64,000 bases of DNA from Fulvia fulva. Its lineage: Eukaryota > Ascomycota > Dothideomycetes > Mycosphaerellales > Mycosphaerellaceae. The stretch lies in assembly GCF_020509005.1 (NCBI RefSeq), contig NC_063024.1, forward strand, positions 620,001 through 684,000. Reading direction: 5' to 3'. Under the pieces are notes generated by a model. It was not told the DNA's origin. It did no database searches and worked only from the letters and a program-made list of their open reading frames with translations. Position numbers and translations under genes: made by a program. Positions 12,116-23,656 of this stretch are shown in pieces (the first letter of the stretch is position 1; every line of letters begins with the position of its first letter).

Positions 12116-13094
12116 TTCGGAATGTCTGACAGCTCACGATGGCTGTCGATGAAGAAGTATTGTGCTGTTAGATCCAATTTATACCCCGGCCAGTAGTTAA
12201 ATTCCATAATAGATATGCGTCGCACGTAGCTTTTGTCTACTGTTATCTATATTATGCTGGGCTGTACTGCAAATACCTCGCGTCTCTCATGTGCCGGAGC
12301 TTGGTTCCATTCATGGCTTTTCGGTAAGGCATAAGGGAAGAAGTGCGTCGCATTTCGTATGCATCGCTGACAGCTGAGAACGGCTATCGCCAAGCACATC
12401 TTTCCTGCGATCACGGCTTCCCTAGACAAGAAGATTCGGGTATACGGCAGGAAATCTCCTCAGGATATGGCATTGTTGACTGACCAAAGCCTTAGTGCCA
12501 GACTTCGTGCGATTCAGCTGCACTTCTCACCTAGGAAGGTCACCTATCACCTGGAGAAGGCCAACGACTTTTGGAATGCTGTGCACGTTGATCTCCATGA
12601 AGAGTGATGGAAACGGCACGCTTGCAGTGTTCCTTGCGGTGTTCCATTCCCGAACCATGTTCAGCTCGTTCAGCGGCTGGTGGGGCATGCGGCAGGAAGC
12701 CATGCCTATGTAGGCTGACGTAGCCTCCGACGGGGTATATGAGCTTTAAGCTTCGGTTGGCAGAGGTGTGTGAGTGTTTCCGCTGAACTGCATCGGCAGA
12801 ACAATGTGCCCATCTGACTTGCATCATTTGCACCCGTCCGTTCTCTCAAGGAGTGGAGTGCGCGGGCCATTCCGACACATGCATCCTGTTCCTGCGATGC
12901 TAGGATTATTGGCTGCACCTCTTGCTGCATTAGGCAGGACAATCGGCCATATCTAAACCTTGTGACGAAGCTTCAGCAAATGTTGGCGGGAGTAGAGGAA
13001 CAGCTAGCCTCGTGACAAAGCATGTGATAGTCTCTTGGCTTTGACGCAACTTTGCTATCCATTCTTTTAGATTTGTGCTCGCGACCTCGTTAAA
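12116..13094. other. Intergenic stretch between the SDR relic and aflR
   Basis: No supported gene. I looked for a divergent aflJ/aflS-like gene, which often accompanies aflR, and could not recognise one in any frame. Presumably it holds the aflR promoter. Confidence 0.4.
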
Positions 13095-14361
13095 ATGCAA
13101 TCGAACAGCATGAAGCATGAGGCTCGCCCTCAACGGAATGCACCTACTGCTGGACCGAAACTGAAAGCTCTTGCGCCGCCTGCGCAAAGTCCAGAGTGCG
13201 ATGCTCCAAGGACAAGCCTTCGTGCACCCGATGCAACAGACGGGGCATGGAGTGCGTGTATGATGCATCGAAACGCACAGGGAGGCAGTCGAGCAAGACT
13301 GCGCATCAGAAGCGACCTGCGAACGACACCCTGACCAATCTCATTGATCTGGACATGACATCCACCGTGGCAGACATGTCTCTTGCCGACAGTATGATCC
13401 ACGACAGCGGCTCCCTGTTTGATACAGCAATGATGTCTCCGCCCCTTGATCTCAGTACACAAACTTGCTTCCCCGATATGGACTTCGGCTCGAATGTCTG
13501 GGGTGGCTTCTTCAACTCGCCGGTATCGACAGCGCCAGTTTCCCCCAGAAGCGCTGACAGCGAAACTCAGAGCCCATACAGCGCAGTCATTGCTTTTTCT
13601 TCGACAGTCGAAAGCAGCAAAAGACGACGTGTCGACAATTCCGCTCAAGATTGTTGTCTAACAACGGCCAAGGGTATGCTTCTGCAGCTCAGCCCGAACG
13701 CTTTCTTTGGATGTATGAGGGTGGGTGGCAGTGATAGACCACACCTTCTGCGCAGTCTCAACGAAGTGCTCCAGCAAAACGAGGGCGTCGTCGACCAAAT
13801 GACCAGAGTCTTAGCATGTTCTTGTTCGGAGGAGGAATGTCTTCTCACGATGGTCGCACTCATCGTTTTCAGGCTTATCGATACGTGAGTAACATCCTTA
13901 CCAGCCATGAGCCACCGAAAGCTGACACTATACTGCCCAGATATGCTGCAGCCGCGCATCTCCCATCCTCGAGACCAACAAGACCATCTGCTCCGAGCTT
14001 ACGCTGCCGGAACATGCACAACATGGCAGATCCTGCCATGTCCCTGTCTGAAGAAGACAGGAACCCAAGTGCGGACGATAAGTCCCAAGAGAGTCCCCAT
14101 ACTGTGCTCAACCACCTGCACAGGGTTCAGCGAGTGGTGAATCTCCTCTCGGATTGCTTTGAGGGCAAGCGAATTCGTGACCACATGCATCGACCTGTAG
14201 CAGGGGGCGCAGCGTCAGCTGATATCGAAGACGGCAGGAGACAGAGAACAACGAGAGGACTGTCCGTTTCGTCTGCAGCATTTGATTCGCTTGAGGGCGA
14301 TGTCAGGAAGCGCTTGAGGGAGGTTTCTTTTCAGGTCGTCGACCTTATTCGCCAGACATAG
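13095..14361 (+). pseudogene. aflR: AflR-type Zn2Cys6 transcription factor with a frameshift before the zinc cluster
   Basis: The zinc cluster has the exact spacing C-x2-C-x6-C-x6-C-x2-C-x6-C and is followed by the basic SKRTGR stretch typical of AflR. After an intron (13885-13940), the C-terminus has the RVVNLLS and VRKRLREVS helices seen at the end of AflR proteins. The frame holding the zinc cluster has no ATG after its upstream stop at 13118-13120. The only sensible start (ATG 13095) lies in another frame, whose peptide leads into the PKLK segment that normally precedes the first cysteine. The two frames meet at about 13164-13171, consistent with loss of one base. No intron can bridge so short a gap. 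As read, no DNA-binding protein would be made, so the pathway regulator is probably inactive unless the base is an assembly error. Confidence 0.75.
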
Positions 14362-14893
14362 AGTCCTTGTTTTGATGACAAGCCAGTTCCGACTTCGTTC
14401 GCTTTGGGTCATGAGCAGGAGTAGTTGGCTGTGGCTCGAAGGTAGGAAGATCATCTACGGTATACATCCTAAAGTCGTGCCTTACGTTCCCGTGGGCAAA
14501 TCCCAATTGTATGCTCCCTAGTCACGGCCTGTGCTGTGTATACGAAGGACCGAGGCTCGGAACGATCATGGCATGAGCTTGCATCCGTCTCTTGATCTCC
14601 CAAGGTCATTGGGTCCTCAGGTTGCCGTGAATGAGGTGGCGATGGGATCAAGGTGATCAATTGTGCGTTCGCGAGGGTAATGAACGTTTCAGCGTTGGAC
14701 TGTCGTCCGTGTCCGTGCTCAATTTGCAGTACGCTTGATAACGTTGCGCGATTAGAAGTCGTTGCAAGAGTTCACGTCATGTTGGGAGAAGAAAGAAGGT
14801 CGACATGGACGGTTCAGACGCGTCCGCCAAGGACACACACGCTGATGATGCGTGATCATGTGACAAAATTTAAAACAGCTATTCCATGTTCAG
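14362..14893. other. Convergent spacer between aflR and ordB
   Basis: The spacer lies between two 3' ends. No coding frame with recognisable features was seen, and presumably it holds both transcription terminators. Confidence 0.4.
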
Positions 14894-15697
14894 TTACACC
14901 CTCTTTTGCGGCAAAACCGGCATTGGCATAGCACCAGTATAGCGATAAGTCCAAGGAAAGTAATGCGCAAGCAACCCCTTCACCACCTCCAGCAGACTCT
15001 CATAAGGGAACTTAACGCCAGTCCCTGTAGGAATTACACTGACATTCTTCATGTGGTACTCATCCCCGCTGTCCGCGACCTCCACCATCCCTGCCGCAAG
15101 GTCCAGGTAAGAAAGCGGTGTCTTCTCGGTCTCGAGCGAGAGTGCATGTCCCTTCTGTGCATCTTGGACCAGACCCCCTGGCATCATGAACGTTGAAGAG
15201 ATCCAATGCCGCTCGGCGGTGAGGATGCGCTGCGACTCTTCCAGATCTGCGCATTGGTTGGAGGTGGCGAGTTTGACGAGGACTTTCATCGCGTGAGGCA
15301 TGTTTTGGCAAAGATTGTCGTCGAGTTTGGCAGAAGAGAGCACGATAACCTTGGGCAAGACAGCTTTCTCGTTTCCTGCTCTGATACTTTGCAGAGCGCC
15401 GACCGTGACTCTAGCAGTGTCTTGGGCGATGGTCATGCCAGGCATGTTGTCGGGCACCGCAACTGCGAGGAAGACCGCCCGGGTGCCGCGGATGCAGTCT
15501 GCGATGATGGACGTATCATTGAGGCTTCCTTCGGAGACTTTGACGTTCTTGTTGTCGGCTAGCTGTGGTGTGAGGCGAAGGAGCTTTTGCTTGGAGCGGC
15601 AGTAAGCGTGAATCTTCTTCTCTGGGGATTGAAGCAGGATGTTGATCAAGGCTTGGCCAGTGTTGCCAGTGGCCCCCAGGACGGCGTAAGAAGCCAT
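14894..15697 (-). CDS. ordB: NmrA-family oxidoreductase, OrdB/AflX type
   Basis: A single exon encodes 267 residues. The N-terminus has the Rossmann motif GATGNTG. The following IHAYCRSK segment, the VVLSS-like strand, the MMPGGL segment, the HALSLE stretch and the C-terminal HYFP are as I remember them for OrdB (AflX/StcQ). OrdB is a cytosolic NAD(P)-binding protein that assists oxidation after averufin in aflatoxin-type pathways, and AvfA is a close relative. The start at 15697 was chosen over an upstream in-frame ATG because it places the Rossmann motif at the N-terminus, as in the family. No lesion was seen. It is convergent with aflR and ends the first pathway block. Confidence 0.75.
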   Translation of the reverse strand: MASYAVLGATGNTGQALINILLQSPEKKIHAYCRSKQKLLRLTPQLADNKNVKVSEGSLNDTSIIADCIRGTRAVFLAVAVPDNMPGMTIAQDTARVTVGALQSIRAGNEKAVLPKVIVLSSAKLDDNLCQNMPHAMKVLVKLATSNQCADLEESQRILTAERHWISSTFMMPGGLVQDAQKGHALSLETEKTPLSYLDLAAGMVEVADSGDEYHMKNVSVIPTGTGVKFPYESLLEVVKGLLAHYFPWTYRYTGAMPMPVLPQKRV

Positions 15698-16346
15698 GGT
15701 GTGGGTGTGAATGTGAGAGAAAGCTGTGTTGAGGTTGCTGCCAAATGACAGGGAGAGCATCAAACTGCCTTACCTTTGGCGATAGTAGCGCTCGTCGGAC
15801 CGACTGAGATCGGACATCCAGAACGGAGCGTAGTGACTATGTCGTGCGTTCCGGCAGGACGCTACGACAAGGATGATTGTTGCCATATCGTTGCCTTCCT
15901 CGCGGTAGCGGCCTTGCCATGTCCATACATACTAAACATGACCTCTGTAGCACTATGAGACCTTGTCTTACGCCGCGAAGATTACACATAGCTCATCAAT
16001 CGTGTTTTGACGTGCAGTCGTGCTTCATGTCTTGCTGATTCGAGATGAGTAAGAACGTCGGTGTCCGGTGTTATGAGCTGAGAACAGAGCTCCTTTGATG
16101 GACACGTGACGTTACCACAATGAATCCGCACAGTACGCTCTAAGATAGGTCTCTCGATGCTGTGGAGACCAGAACGACGGCAAAGGTGCGAAACGAAAAG
16201 GAGGTATCGTAGAAGAAACGACGAAGTCGCAGCTGGAGTTTGTGAAAGGATGCTTCCGCCCCGGATGTTTGTCAGCAATCACGTGCTCCTTGGCGCTTCC
16301 CCCACTGCTTGCTCTTGTTCACTTCAATGTTGTGAACATGTACGCA
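15698..16346. other. Intergenic stretch upstream of ordB
   Basis: No gene recognised. It presumably includes the ordB promoter. I found no full AflR consensus here on either strand. Confidence 0.35.
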
Positions 16347-16698
16347 TCATTAAGCGTAGCGACCGAGCGCTAGCTATACCGGAGTACGAGCTTGCGAGTA
16401 CGTAGGTGAGGCGTCAGCGAGGGAGTGAAGCTCTATACCAGCCCTCAACTAGCCTTGGCGCCCGCTCTGATTGGTCAACTTTCAAGTGGTAGGGTCACGT
16501 GACCTACCGCACTGTGCCTGTTGGCGAACTCGCAAACATATACTCGTCGCTAACGCCTATGTCGTCGTAAAATAAGCACTGTACGTCGGGTAGCGGTAGC
16601 GTGGATCGCACGCTACTTTGCAGTCTAGAAGGGTTGGTAGAGAGCTCCACTCCGCTACGCTTACCTTTGGGGGTTCACAACCGCCAACAGCACATTTT
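16347..16698 (+). repeat. Dispersed 352-bp repeat, copy A
   Basis: This segment is nearly identical to the reverse complement of 33445-33796, and both copies are exactly 352 bases. I count about six differences, four of them C/T exchanges. The outer ends carry short inverted sequences (TAAGCGTAGCG near the left end, CGCTACGCTTA near the right), a perfect GTAGCGTG/CACGCTAC hairpin lies inside, and a GGTCACGTGACC palindrome is present. No protein frame is credible. It fits a short non-autonomous transposon. I could not define a clear target-site duplication. Confidence 0.75.
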
Positions 16699-17638
16699 TC
16701 ACTTCATTGCCGCGATTGTGACGACACGGTCTCGTCCACATCCATGCCATCGAAGTGGTTCCTACACGACAGCTACAAATTTGTGAGACACAGCGAACAC
16801 GAAGAGCCAGGAGAAGATGATCGGAAGTCTTGTCACTGGATTGCGATGTGTACCAATCTCGCGACATTGAATACTACTGCGATACTGATATGGTGTCGCG
16901 CCATCCCACCATGATGGACGTCTTTGGTGTGAGCACGCCAGCACAGATCGCCATGACGTCGCAGCATCTCGGAATGGTCTTCGCCCGTGGTCTTTGAGCA
17001 ACAAGCATGACAGATACGGCTTCTAGCTACAGCATACGGTGCCTGGCGAGACAAGAGACGTATGAATACCGCATAGCACATGTCCGCAGTGCGAACACAC
17101 ACATCGTCCCTGGAGAAAATGAAATTTCCTAGGCCCTGGTCATCTGTACCATTCAGAGCGCTCTGGGCTGCACCGTACTCGTAGGCGTTAAGCATCGACT
17201 GGGTCGCTCTTGACTACAGTGCTCTGCACAAACACTCCGGCACCTTCACTTCGCTAGGTGAGGTACTGCTTTGTGGTCGTTGCGGTACGTCACAAGCTGC
17301 TCTCTGCGTCCGATTAACTTCCTGAGCTTTCCAGATGCCCGAATAGCGTAAGTCGGGACTAGGCTCATGAGATCTAGCTTTCGCTACTGTGTCGAGCCGC
17401 TTACCCTACTGATGAGTAATCCCAACCGCTGGACGCCCGGCAAGAAGGATGAAGCTGTTTGTGCTCCAAAGTACAACGTGGGGTACTGTATTGAGGGCGG
17501 GGTAGGTGAAAGTGTGCCTGGCAGTCTGACACACAGATACCACACCGAGAGCAAGATATATACTGCTGACGCTTCATCTGGAAAGTGCTTGATCTGTATC
17601 TCCAACACCCGAACGAAACACCAGAAAACATCGCAACC
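16699..17638. other. Intergenic stretch upstream of the GST fusion gene
   Basis: Short open frames are present on both strands, but none shows recognisable domains. Probably promoter and spacer. Confidence 0.35.
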
Positions 17639-19158
17639 ATGGTTCTCGATATCTACCTCGATCCATGCACGATCAACAGCCGCAAGGTCCTGTCAGGACT
17701 GGATATGATGGGCACCAAGTATGACTTCCACCACATTGATTACTTCAAGGGCGAGCACAAGGGCGAGGAATTCATGAAGATCAACCCACACGCCACAGTC
17801 CCAGCAGCTAGAGATGGCGATCTCAGCTTGACTGAGTCCAACTCCATCTTGATGTACGCCGCAGACTTGGACGGTGAAAACAAGGCATACCCAAAGGACC
17901 TCAAGGCACGCGCAGACTGCAACCGCTGGCTCCTCTGGGAGGCCTCCGTCTGGTTTCAGACCAACTACGTCTACGTCGTCGAGTATGTCGTCAAGCCACT
18001 CCTCGGCGCCCAGCCAGATGAGTCCATCATCGAGAAGGAAGCCCCAAAATGGCACAAAGCCGCCGGCATCCTCGATGCCCGCCTCGCAAAGAACAAATTC
18101 ATCCTCGGCAACGACCCCAGCATCGCGGACATCGCCATCGCCGCCCCAATGCACATGCCCGAAGCCTCGCGTCTCCCACTCGACCAGCACAAGAACCTTT
18201 CTCGCTGGTATAAAGATATTCAGCAGATCCCCGCCTGGTCAAAGCACCAAGCTGCTGTTGACAAGGCTCTTACTCCCAACAAACAGGTTCGTGCCGAGTT
18301 CAATTACACCAAAGATCTTGGCGATAAGCTTACCGAGATTTACTTTTACGAAGACCCCAAGTCAGTAGACATCCACGAGCCCGGCGACGATCCGAGAACA
18401 ATGACTGTCACTAATGGATGGGATCGCGTCAAGGAGTTCGATGTGGATAAGAATGGGTTTGCGATGAAGGAGTTTCATAGTTCATTTGATTATAAGAAAC
18501 AGTGGGAAGATACGGATCTTGTGAGGGAAAAGTTCTACCCCGAAGTTGTCGAGTTTTTGAAGAAAGAATTGGGCGCGAAAAGGGTTTTGGTTTTCGATCA
18601 TACCATTCGCACGAAGGGCAATGCCAACAAACCCCTTACAGATGAGAAAGCAACGTCTCAGCGTGCTCCAGTACGACTTGTTCATTGCGACTATACTGCC
18701 GAATCGGGACCGGTGCGAGTGAAGCAGCTGCTGCCCGAAGAAGCGGATGACCTACTGTCACGACGGACGGCGTTTGTCAATGTTTGGGTAAGTCTACTCG
18801 TCTATCGGAGATGTTTAGTTGGAACTTCGCTAACATATGGTAGAAACCCATCAACAAAGTAGAAGAAATGCCACTCGCTATGTGTGACGTCCACTCGGCA
18901 CCACCGGATGACTTCTTCAAGCTCTACCTACGTTACCGCGACCGTACTGGCGAGAATTACGTGATGAGGCACAACGATAAGCATGATTGGATATACTTCC
19001 CCGACATGGTACCCGAGCAGACGATCCTGTTGAAGACCTACGACTCCGACACAAGCAAAGCGCAGTTCGTGGGACACACAGCTTTCGAGGACCCGACAAG
19101 TAAGCCTGATGCGCCTTTCCGGGAGAGTTGTGAGATTCGGACAATCTGCTTTTTCTAG
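17639..19158 (+). CDS. Fusion of glutathione S-transferase and AsaB/CmcJ-type oxidoreductase
   Basis: Two exons, 17639-18787 and 18844-19158 (donor GTAAGT, acceptor TAG, phase 0), encode 487 residues. Residues about 1-210 form a GST: a thioredoxin-like half with NPHATVPA and the helical half ending in the ADIAIAAPMHM and WSKHQAAVDKAL segments. Residues about 220-487 match the CmcJ/AsaB family: EIYFYED, NGF, YYPEVEE-like YPEVVEFL, DHTIR, VHCDYT, NVWKPI, WIYFPDM and the ending HTAFEDP followed by ESCEIRT. Both halves are in one continuous frame inside exon 1, so the fusion does not depend on a splice guess. The AsaB family includes oxidoreductases of fungal secondary metabolism. Coupling to a GST suggests oxidation of a glutathione-bound or electrophilic substrate, but the substrate is unknown. 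The start has CAACC before ATGG. It is likely cytosolic. Confidence 0.85.
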
Positions 19159-19789
19159 GTAGTGCTGAGATGTTGTCGTGTCTTCGTCTTCGTCGTTCGA
19201 GCGAGTTTCCGGATGGTTGGCTCGTGTACATTACCTTCCACGAATTTTCCCACCGATGGCGGCCGCCTTTTGAGCAGCTTCACGACTAGAACTACGCCTT
19301 CTTTTACATATTCTTCGCGTCAATTTCCAGCCTTGGCGTATTCTACGTCCTTCATGTCGTTCCGATCACGGTCTACCTTACTCGGAACGAAGTATTGGCG
19401 TCTGAAGCGATCTCATGAGCTTGGCTACAGCTAGGATCAATCGCCTCCATCAACAGCGGGCGAATTGACGAAGGAGTGTGATGGACCCGCCTGGGCATTC
19501 ATGGTCATGAACAGTAGGGGAGCCTCTTGGCGCCGATGCCATGTACACGTCCAGAGCAAGTTGTGACCTTCCCATTCGATCCAAGTGTGCAATGATGTAT
19601 GCTGGATGAATGACGATGCTGAGTCTCGCGTGAGAGCCCTTTGAAATATAAATTGTGGCTATGTTGCTTTGCCAGATCGATATCAGCAGCACGGTCCCTG
19701 TTCATCGAGGGGGAGTCTCAGATCAGCACGAAATTCCGTTTTCTGAATTTGAGCTCTGGAACTTGCTGTGATAAATCTTCTGGCATGAG
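19159..19789. other. Convergent spacer after the GST fusion
   Basis: No gene seen between the two convergent 3' ends. Confidence 0.35.
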
Positions 19790-21723
19790 TCAATCGACCC
19801 AAGCAAAGCCCTGAAATCGCCAGCAAGAGCCTTCTGCCGGTCTTAGGACCATCGGGGCGTGACTGCCACTGGCTAGCACAAGGACGTCTCCCTTCTTTGG
19901 AGTTGCATCCATGAGCCCAATGAAGCCACATGCTGTGGTGAAATGACTGATGACGTAGGCTGGTCTGTCGGCACTGCTGATGTCCCAGCGATCCACACCC
20001 TGTTTACTGGGCCTTTTCGGGATACACACATTGTCCCAATGAGCACCTCGTGAGTACCCAAAGATGTTTTATCACTCTGGAGGAGAAATGGAAGGAACTT
20101 GCAAGCAGATTCGAGGCCGCATGCTGGGGTGCGTGGTCTGAGACTGCGGCATCTTCCAGCTTACTTTTCAGATGTGCGTGACGACCGGCTCTATCAGAGG
20201 TTCTGAGTGCGATCTGTGGCCACCAGCCCAATCTCCTCTGTTCAGCGACACGACGTTTGGCAGCATCTCTTGCGGCTGCTAAGGCGGCCACGGACTCGGC
20301 GTCACGAGTATGGAGCCCGCAACAGCCCCTTGGTCGATCTATGTGCTCTCGATAGTGCAACCTTAGGTGATCAATGACAGTGTCCAGTAGAACGCCCGCC
20401 ATAGTCAGATGGCACAATGAGCTGTTGAATCCCACAACCGGTACAGGAGAGTCAAGCATCGGTCGTATCTGTTGGGTGACGTTTGACTTAATCTTGCGTT
20501 GCACCAGTTCTTGGGGAGGCTCGGAGTTGGTGAAGTCGAACACCCATAATGGCAGAGAATGAGAGTTGGACGATTGTGGAGAGACGAGAGCCATAATGCC
20601 GAAGGTTCCGCTGTCTACGATCGCCGCGAAAGTTGCTTCAGCGTAAACAGAGGCCAGTGGTAGCTGATAGTCGACACGAATCATGCTTTGCATTCCATAT
20701 GATAATAGGCTGAGGAGACCGTACACCTTGTCTCTAGGGTCCGTCGAACTCGTGGCACTCACAACTCTTGTCATGTCTGTTATACGCTCCGCATGATTCC
20801 CGTTGTTACGTCTCCGGTGGTTGAGCTGAGTTATCGCTGCTTTCAAAACTCTTATCGCCGTTCCTTGTTTCATCGCGGATACTTCAAGGTCAAGGTTATA
20901 CGCTACATGGCAGGGAAGGTCCATCAAGTCAGTTCCAGAGGCGCAATAAGGGCCGTACATGAACAAGGGGGGCCTTCGGGCCATGACGAACTCTTGTACA
21001 ACCTGTATGTGGTCAGCAAGGCCCATGAAATATCAGATCAAGGTTCTACCATATGCGCTCCCACCAGCGCGGCTAGTGTCTGTGTAGAAGTTCGCTCAAG
21101 TATGAAGACTGCCACTCACTCTTGCGTCCGATGTAACAGTGAGAACCGTGATCCATGGTCCAGTCTTTCAGGTTCGGCGACAATTTCCAGCAGCATTGGT
21201 CGTGCTCATGATTCTTGTAGTTGTCGTCAGGCCCATCGCCGAGCCAGACTAGGACATCTTCTGCAAGGCTGTAGATTTTAGCCATGAGTTTGACTTGCTG
21301 GCCTCGCTCGTCGTTGTTTGACTGATCGATGCAAAGCTGATCGATCCAGAGCTTGCGTGGCTTGCTCCTGTGGCGAAGTCGTTTCAGTGCCGCAAGTAGG
21401 TTCTTCATGACTGGCCACTCGACACTGTTCAGCAGGATAATGCCGTGCTTCTGCATCGGGCCCCAAGTATAGCTGAGAGCCTCGTAGGTGTCCAACGCCA
21501 CTCTACCTCTGCAAGCTTGTGTTTTGAGATCACGATTGATGTGTAGTCTACGTGGCGATAAGTGGCATACAATGACTTCGTCTCCATGGCCAGCTGATAG
21601 AGATAAGATGCGAATAGCGTGCTGCACATCGATCGGCACTGGTGGATATGTCGGACATGCGACCACCGGTTCGACATTTCGATTCTGGCGGTCGTCCTCC
21701 ATATCGGCAGAAAGCATTTGCAT
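19790..21723 (-). pseudogene. HET-domain (heterokaryon incompatibility) protein, broken
   Basis: The first block has the HET motifs YEALSYTWG and LWIDQLCIDQ. The frame then runs into an in-frame TAG at 21075-21073, directly before PRWWERIW, a conserved part of the HET domain. The same frame resumes there, so the stop interrupts the domain. Just after the tryptophan (about 21050-21047), the sequence lacks a GT in the phase that would join it to VVQEF in the next exon, suggesting a second lesion at a splice donor. The C-terminal part (20029-19790) has the usual GDVLVLASG and VLRP pattern of HET proteins. Intact HET proteins trigger cell death when fungal individuals of different type fuse. This copy is probably dead. 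The start at 21723 is uncertain. Confidence 0.65.
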
Positions 21724-22042
21724 CTCTTGGCTTTGAGCCTCAATAGCTGGGTTCCGAGTTCTTTTTGCACGTATAGCGCGAGCGCGCGAGCAGGCGCTGG
21801 GACTATACAGAACGCAGTGTTCACTCCAGGTCTGGTCAGGGCCATACCTTTTTGTCGTTATTTATCCCGACCTCGCACTGCGCCTCCTTCGTGTAATCAC
21901 ACTACTCGACCGGTGTAACGATACTGGTCCGGATTCAGAAGTGGAAGCGATCGCAGGAAGCGGGCCAAAGAACACAAAAGCTGTACAATACCAACAACCT
22001 ACATATCTACACTCCACCCCTCCGCCTCCCCCACCACACAGC

Positions 22043-23656
22043 TCACTCATCCTCATTCAAAACCCTCTGCATCGGAATCTGATCCTTCACCTCCCTACTA
22101 ACCATCATCTGCTTCCCCATAACCGTCTGCATAATCGCATAATTCACCACCGCCTTCACCCCCATCTCCTCTCCCCTCTTCACAATATACCCATTCATAT
22201 ACTCAATCTCCGTCTCCCTGCCCGCTCTCATATCCGCAAGCATTGACGATACATTGTCTTTCGTCTTCGTGCAGATCCCGACCACGAGAGCTTCGAGTCG
22301 TTCAGCGGAGAAGCGGTGGGGGACGTTGGGTAGACCCCGAAGTTCGGGGAGGGAGCGGATGATCAGGGAGATTTCGGCGAGCATGAGCCGCATTGTGCGG
22401 GAGATGGGGAAGTTGTAGAGAAGGTTGCCGTTGCGGTTGTCGAGGAGGCAGGTTAGGGGGTTTATGACGGCGTTCATTGCGACTTTCTCAAGTTGGAGCT
22501 GCAGTAGTTCGATAGGCGTGAAGCCAACTGCGCAGAGGACTGGGGTTCTCGTCAAAGTGCGGAGGAGGTAGCGGGCGGAAGGTGCCCAGTCGTCCGTCTT
22601 TTTCACGGATAGCTCGCCGCTATTGTCGGTACCTGGACCCGTGGGTGTGGCCGGACGAGAGAGTGGTTTGCGAGGGAGGATGCCGAGGGAGATGGTGCCG
22701 TGGCCTGCGTGCACGACGAAGAAGGGGTCTTGTTCTGCCTTTTCGGGAGGCACGTTGGCGCCGTGGGTGACTATGCCCTGGACATATGTTGGGCGGGTGG
22801 ATTCGTCGGGAAAGAGCTCCTTATTGACATCGTCGATTACTCCCATACCATTTTGGAGGAAACAGATGGTCGAGTCTCGATTGAGGCGGTGTTTGATGCT
22901 GGCCAGAGCGGTAATTGTGCGGATAGTCTTGGTGGTGACGATCAGGTTGTGGATGGGTTCGTCCGACATGGCGTGATACCCTTTACCTGGTCGTTGAGGA
23001 GAATCGACTTCGACAGTTGCGGCTGTCGCCTCCATCGGCGTGTACTCTGCCACGTCCCGCTCTTTGCGCCGCTGCTCATCCGCTTCTTTCTGCTGCTCGC
23101 CCATGATCTTCGCCACTTCATGCGGCTGCGCTCCCGTCTCGTCCGCCAGACTGTAGACATCCGGCGATCCTCGCTGCACTGGCACTTTATGCTGCCTGAT
23201 CGCATCCCCCTTGAGCTCCACATCGAAGCCCCCTCTCGGCACTGTATATTCCCCATCTTCCACCGTAATTACTTTTTCACTCTGCTCCCACGCCTCCAGC
23301 AGCTTATACCGGTGGAAGATCAACGTGACTGGCGGCGCATTCGGTATGCCTCTCAGCGAATGCGCCACAAGCTTCCCAATACTGCCCGTGCCCACAATGT
23401 GGATCCTCTTGGGTATATTCGGGGTTGGCGCATACTGCCTATCCACGGGTGACGACAGCACCCGCCGGACTTGGCTTTGCAAATCTGCATCATGCTCCTC
23501 ACCGTCTGTCTCCGTCTCTGGCTCCGTTTCGGAGTAGTCGACAGTCGGTTGATCGCGATTGCTTGCTTTCGCCTCTTTCGCGTCCATTGTGTGCGTGCTG
23601 CTACTCCAGAATGGTGAGTTGGAAGATGCTCGCGCCCGTGAGGAGAAGAAGGCCAC
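22043..23656 (-). CDS. 2-dehydropantoate 2-reductase (ketopantoate reductase)
   Basis: A single exon of 537 residues. After an N-terminal extension rich in serine and acidic residues, the Rossmann motif VGTGSIGKL (about residue 90) begins the ApbA/PanE N-terminal domain. The C-terminal domain has the family segments EKVAMNAVINPLTCL and ISLIIRSLPEL. The enzyme reduces ketopantoate to pantoate with NADPH in pantothenate and coenzyme A synthesis. The length exceeds bacterial PanE (about 300) because of insertions that are usual in fungal members. The first 22 residues are basic and serine-rich, so mitochondrial targeting is possible. A second start at 23587 would remove them. No lesion was seen. 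Confidence 0.85.
   Translation of the reverse strand: MAFFSSRARASSNSPFWSSSTHTMDAKEAKASNRDQPTVDYSETEPETETDGEEHDADLQSQVRRVLSSPVDRQYAPTPNIPKRIHIVGTGSIGKLVAHSLRGIPNAPPVTLIFHRYKLLEAWEQSEKVITVEDGEYTVPRGGFDVELKGDAIRQHKVPVQRGSPDVYSLADETGAQPHEVAKIMGEQQKEADEQRRKERDVAEYTPMEATAATVEVDSPQRPGKGYHAMSDEPIHNLIVTTKTIRTITALASIKHRLNRDSTICFLQNGMGVIDDVNKELFPDESTRPTYVQGIVTHGANVPPEKAEQDPFFVVHAGHGTISLGILPRKPLSRPATPTGPGTDNSGELSVKKTDDWAPSARYLLRTLTRTPVLCAVGFTPIELLQLQLEKVAMNAVINPLTCLLDNRNGNLLYNFPISRTMRLMLAEISLIIRSLPELRGLPNVPHRFSAERLEALVVGICTKTKDNVSSMLADMRAGRETEIEYMNGYIVKRGEEMGVKAVVNYAIMQTVMGKQMMVSREVKDQIPMQRVLNEDE

Noticed and set aside
12116..13094. Possible aflJ/aflS partner gene next to aflR.
   Set aside because: No frame or splice combination gave recognisable similarity.
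16347..16698. 352-bp repeat as a solo LTR.
   Set aside because: The ends are not TG...CA and no target duplication is evident. Inner inverted sequences fit a small DNA element better.
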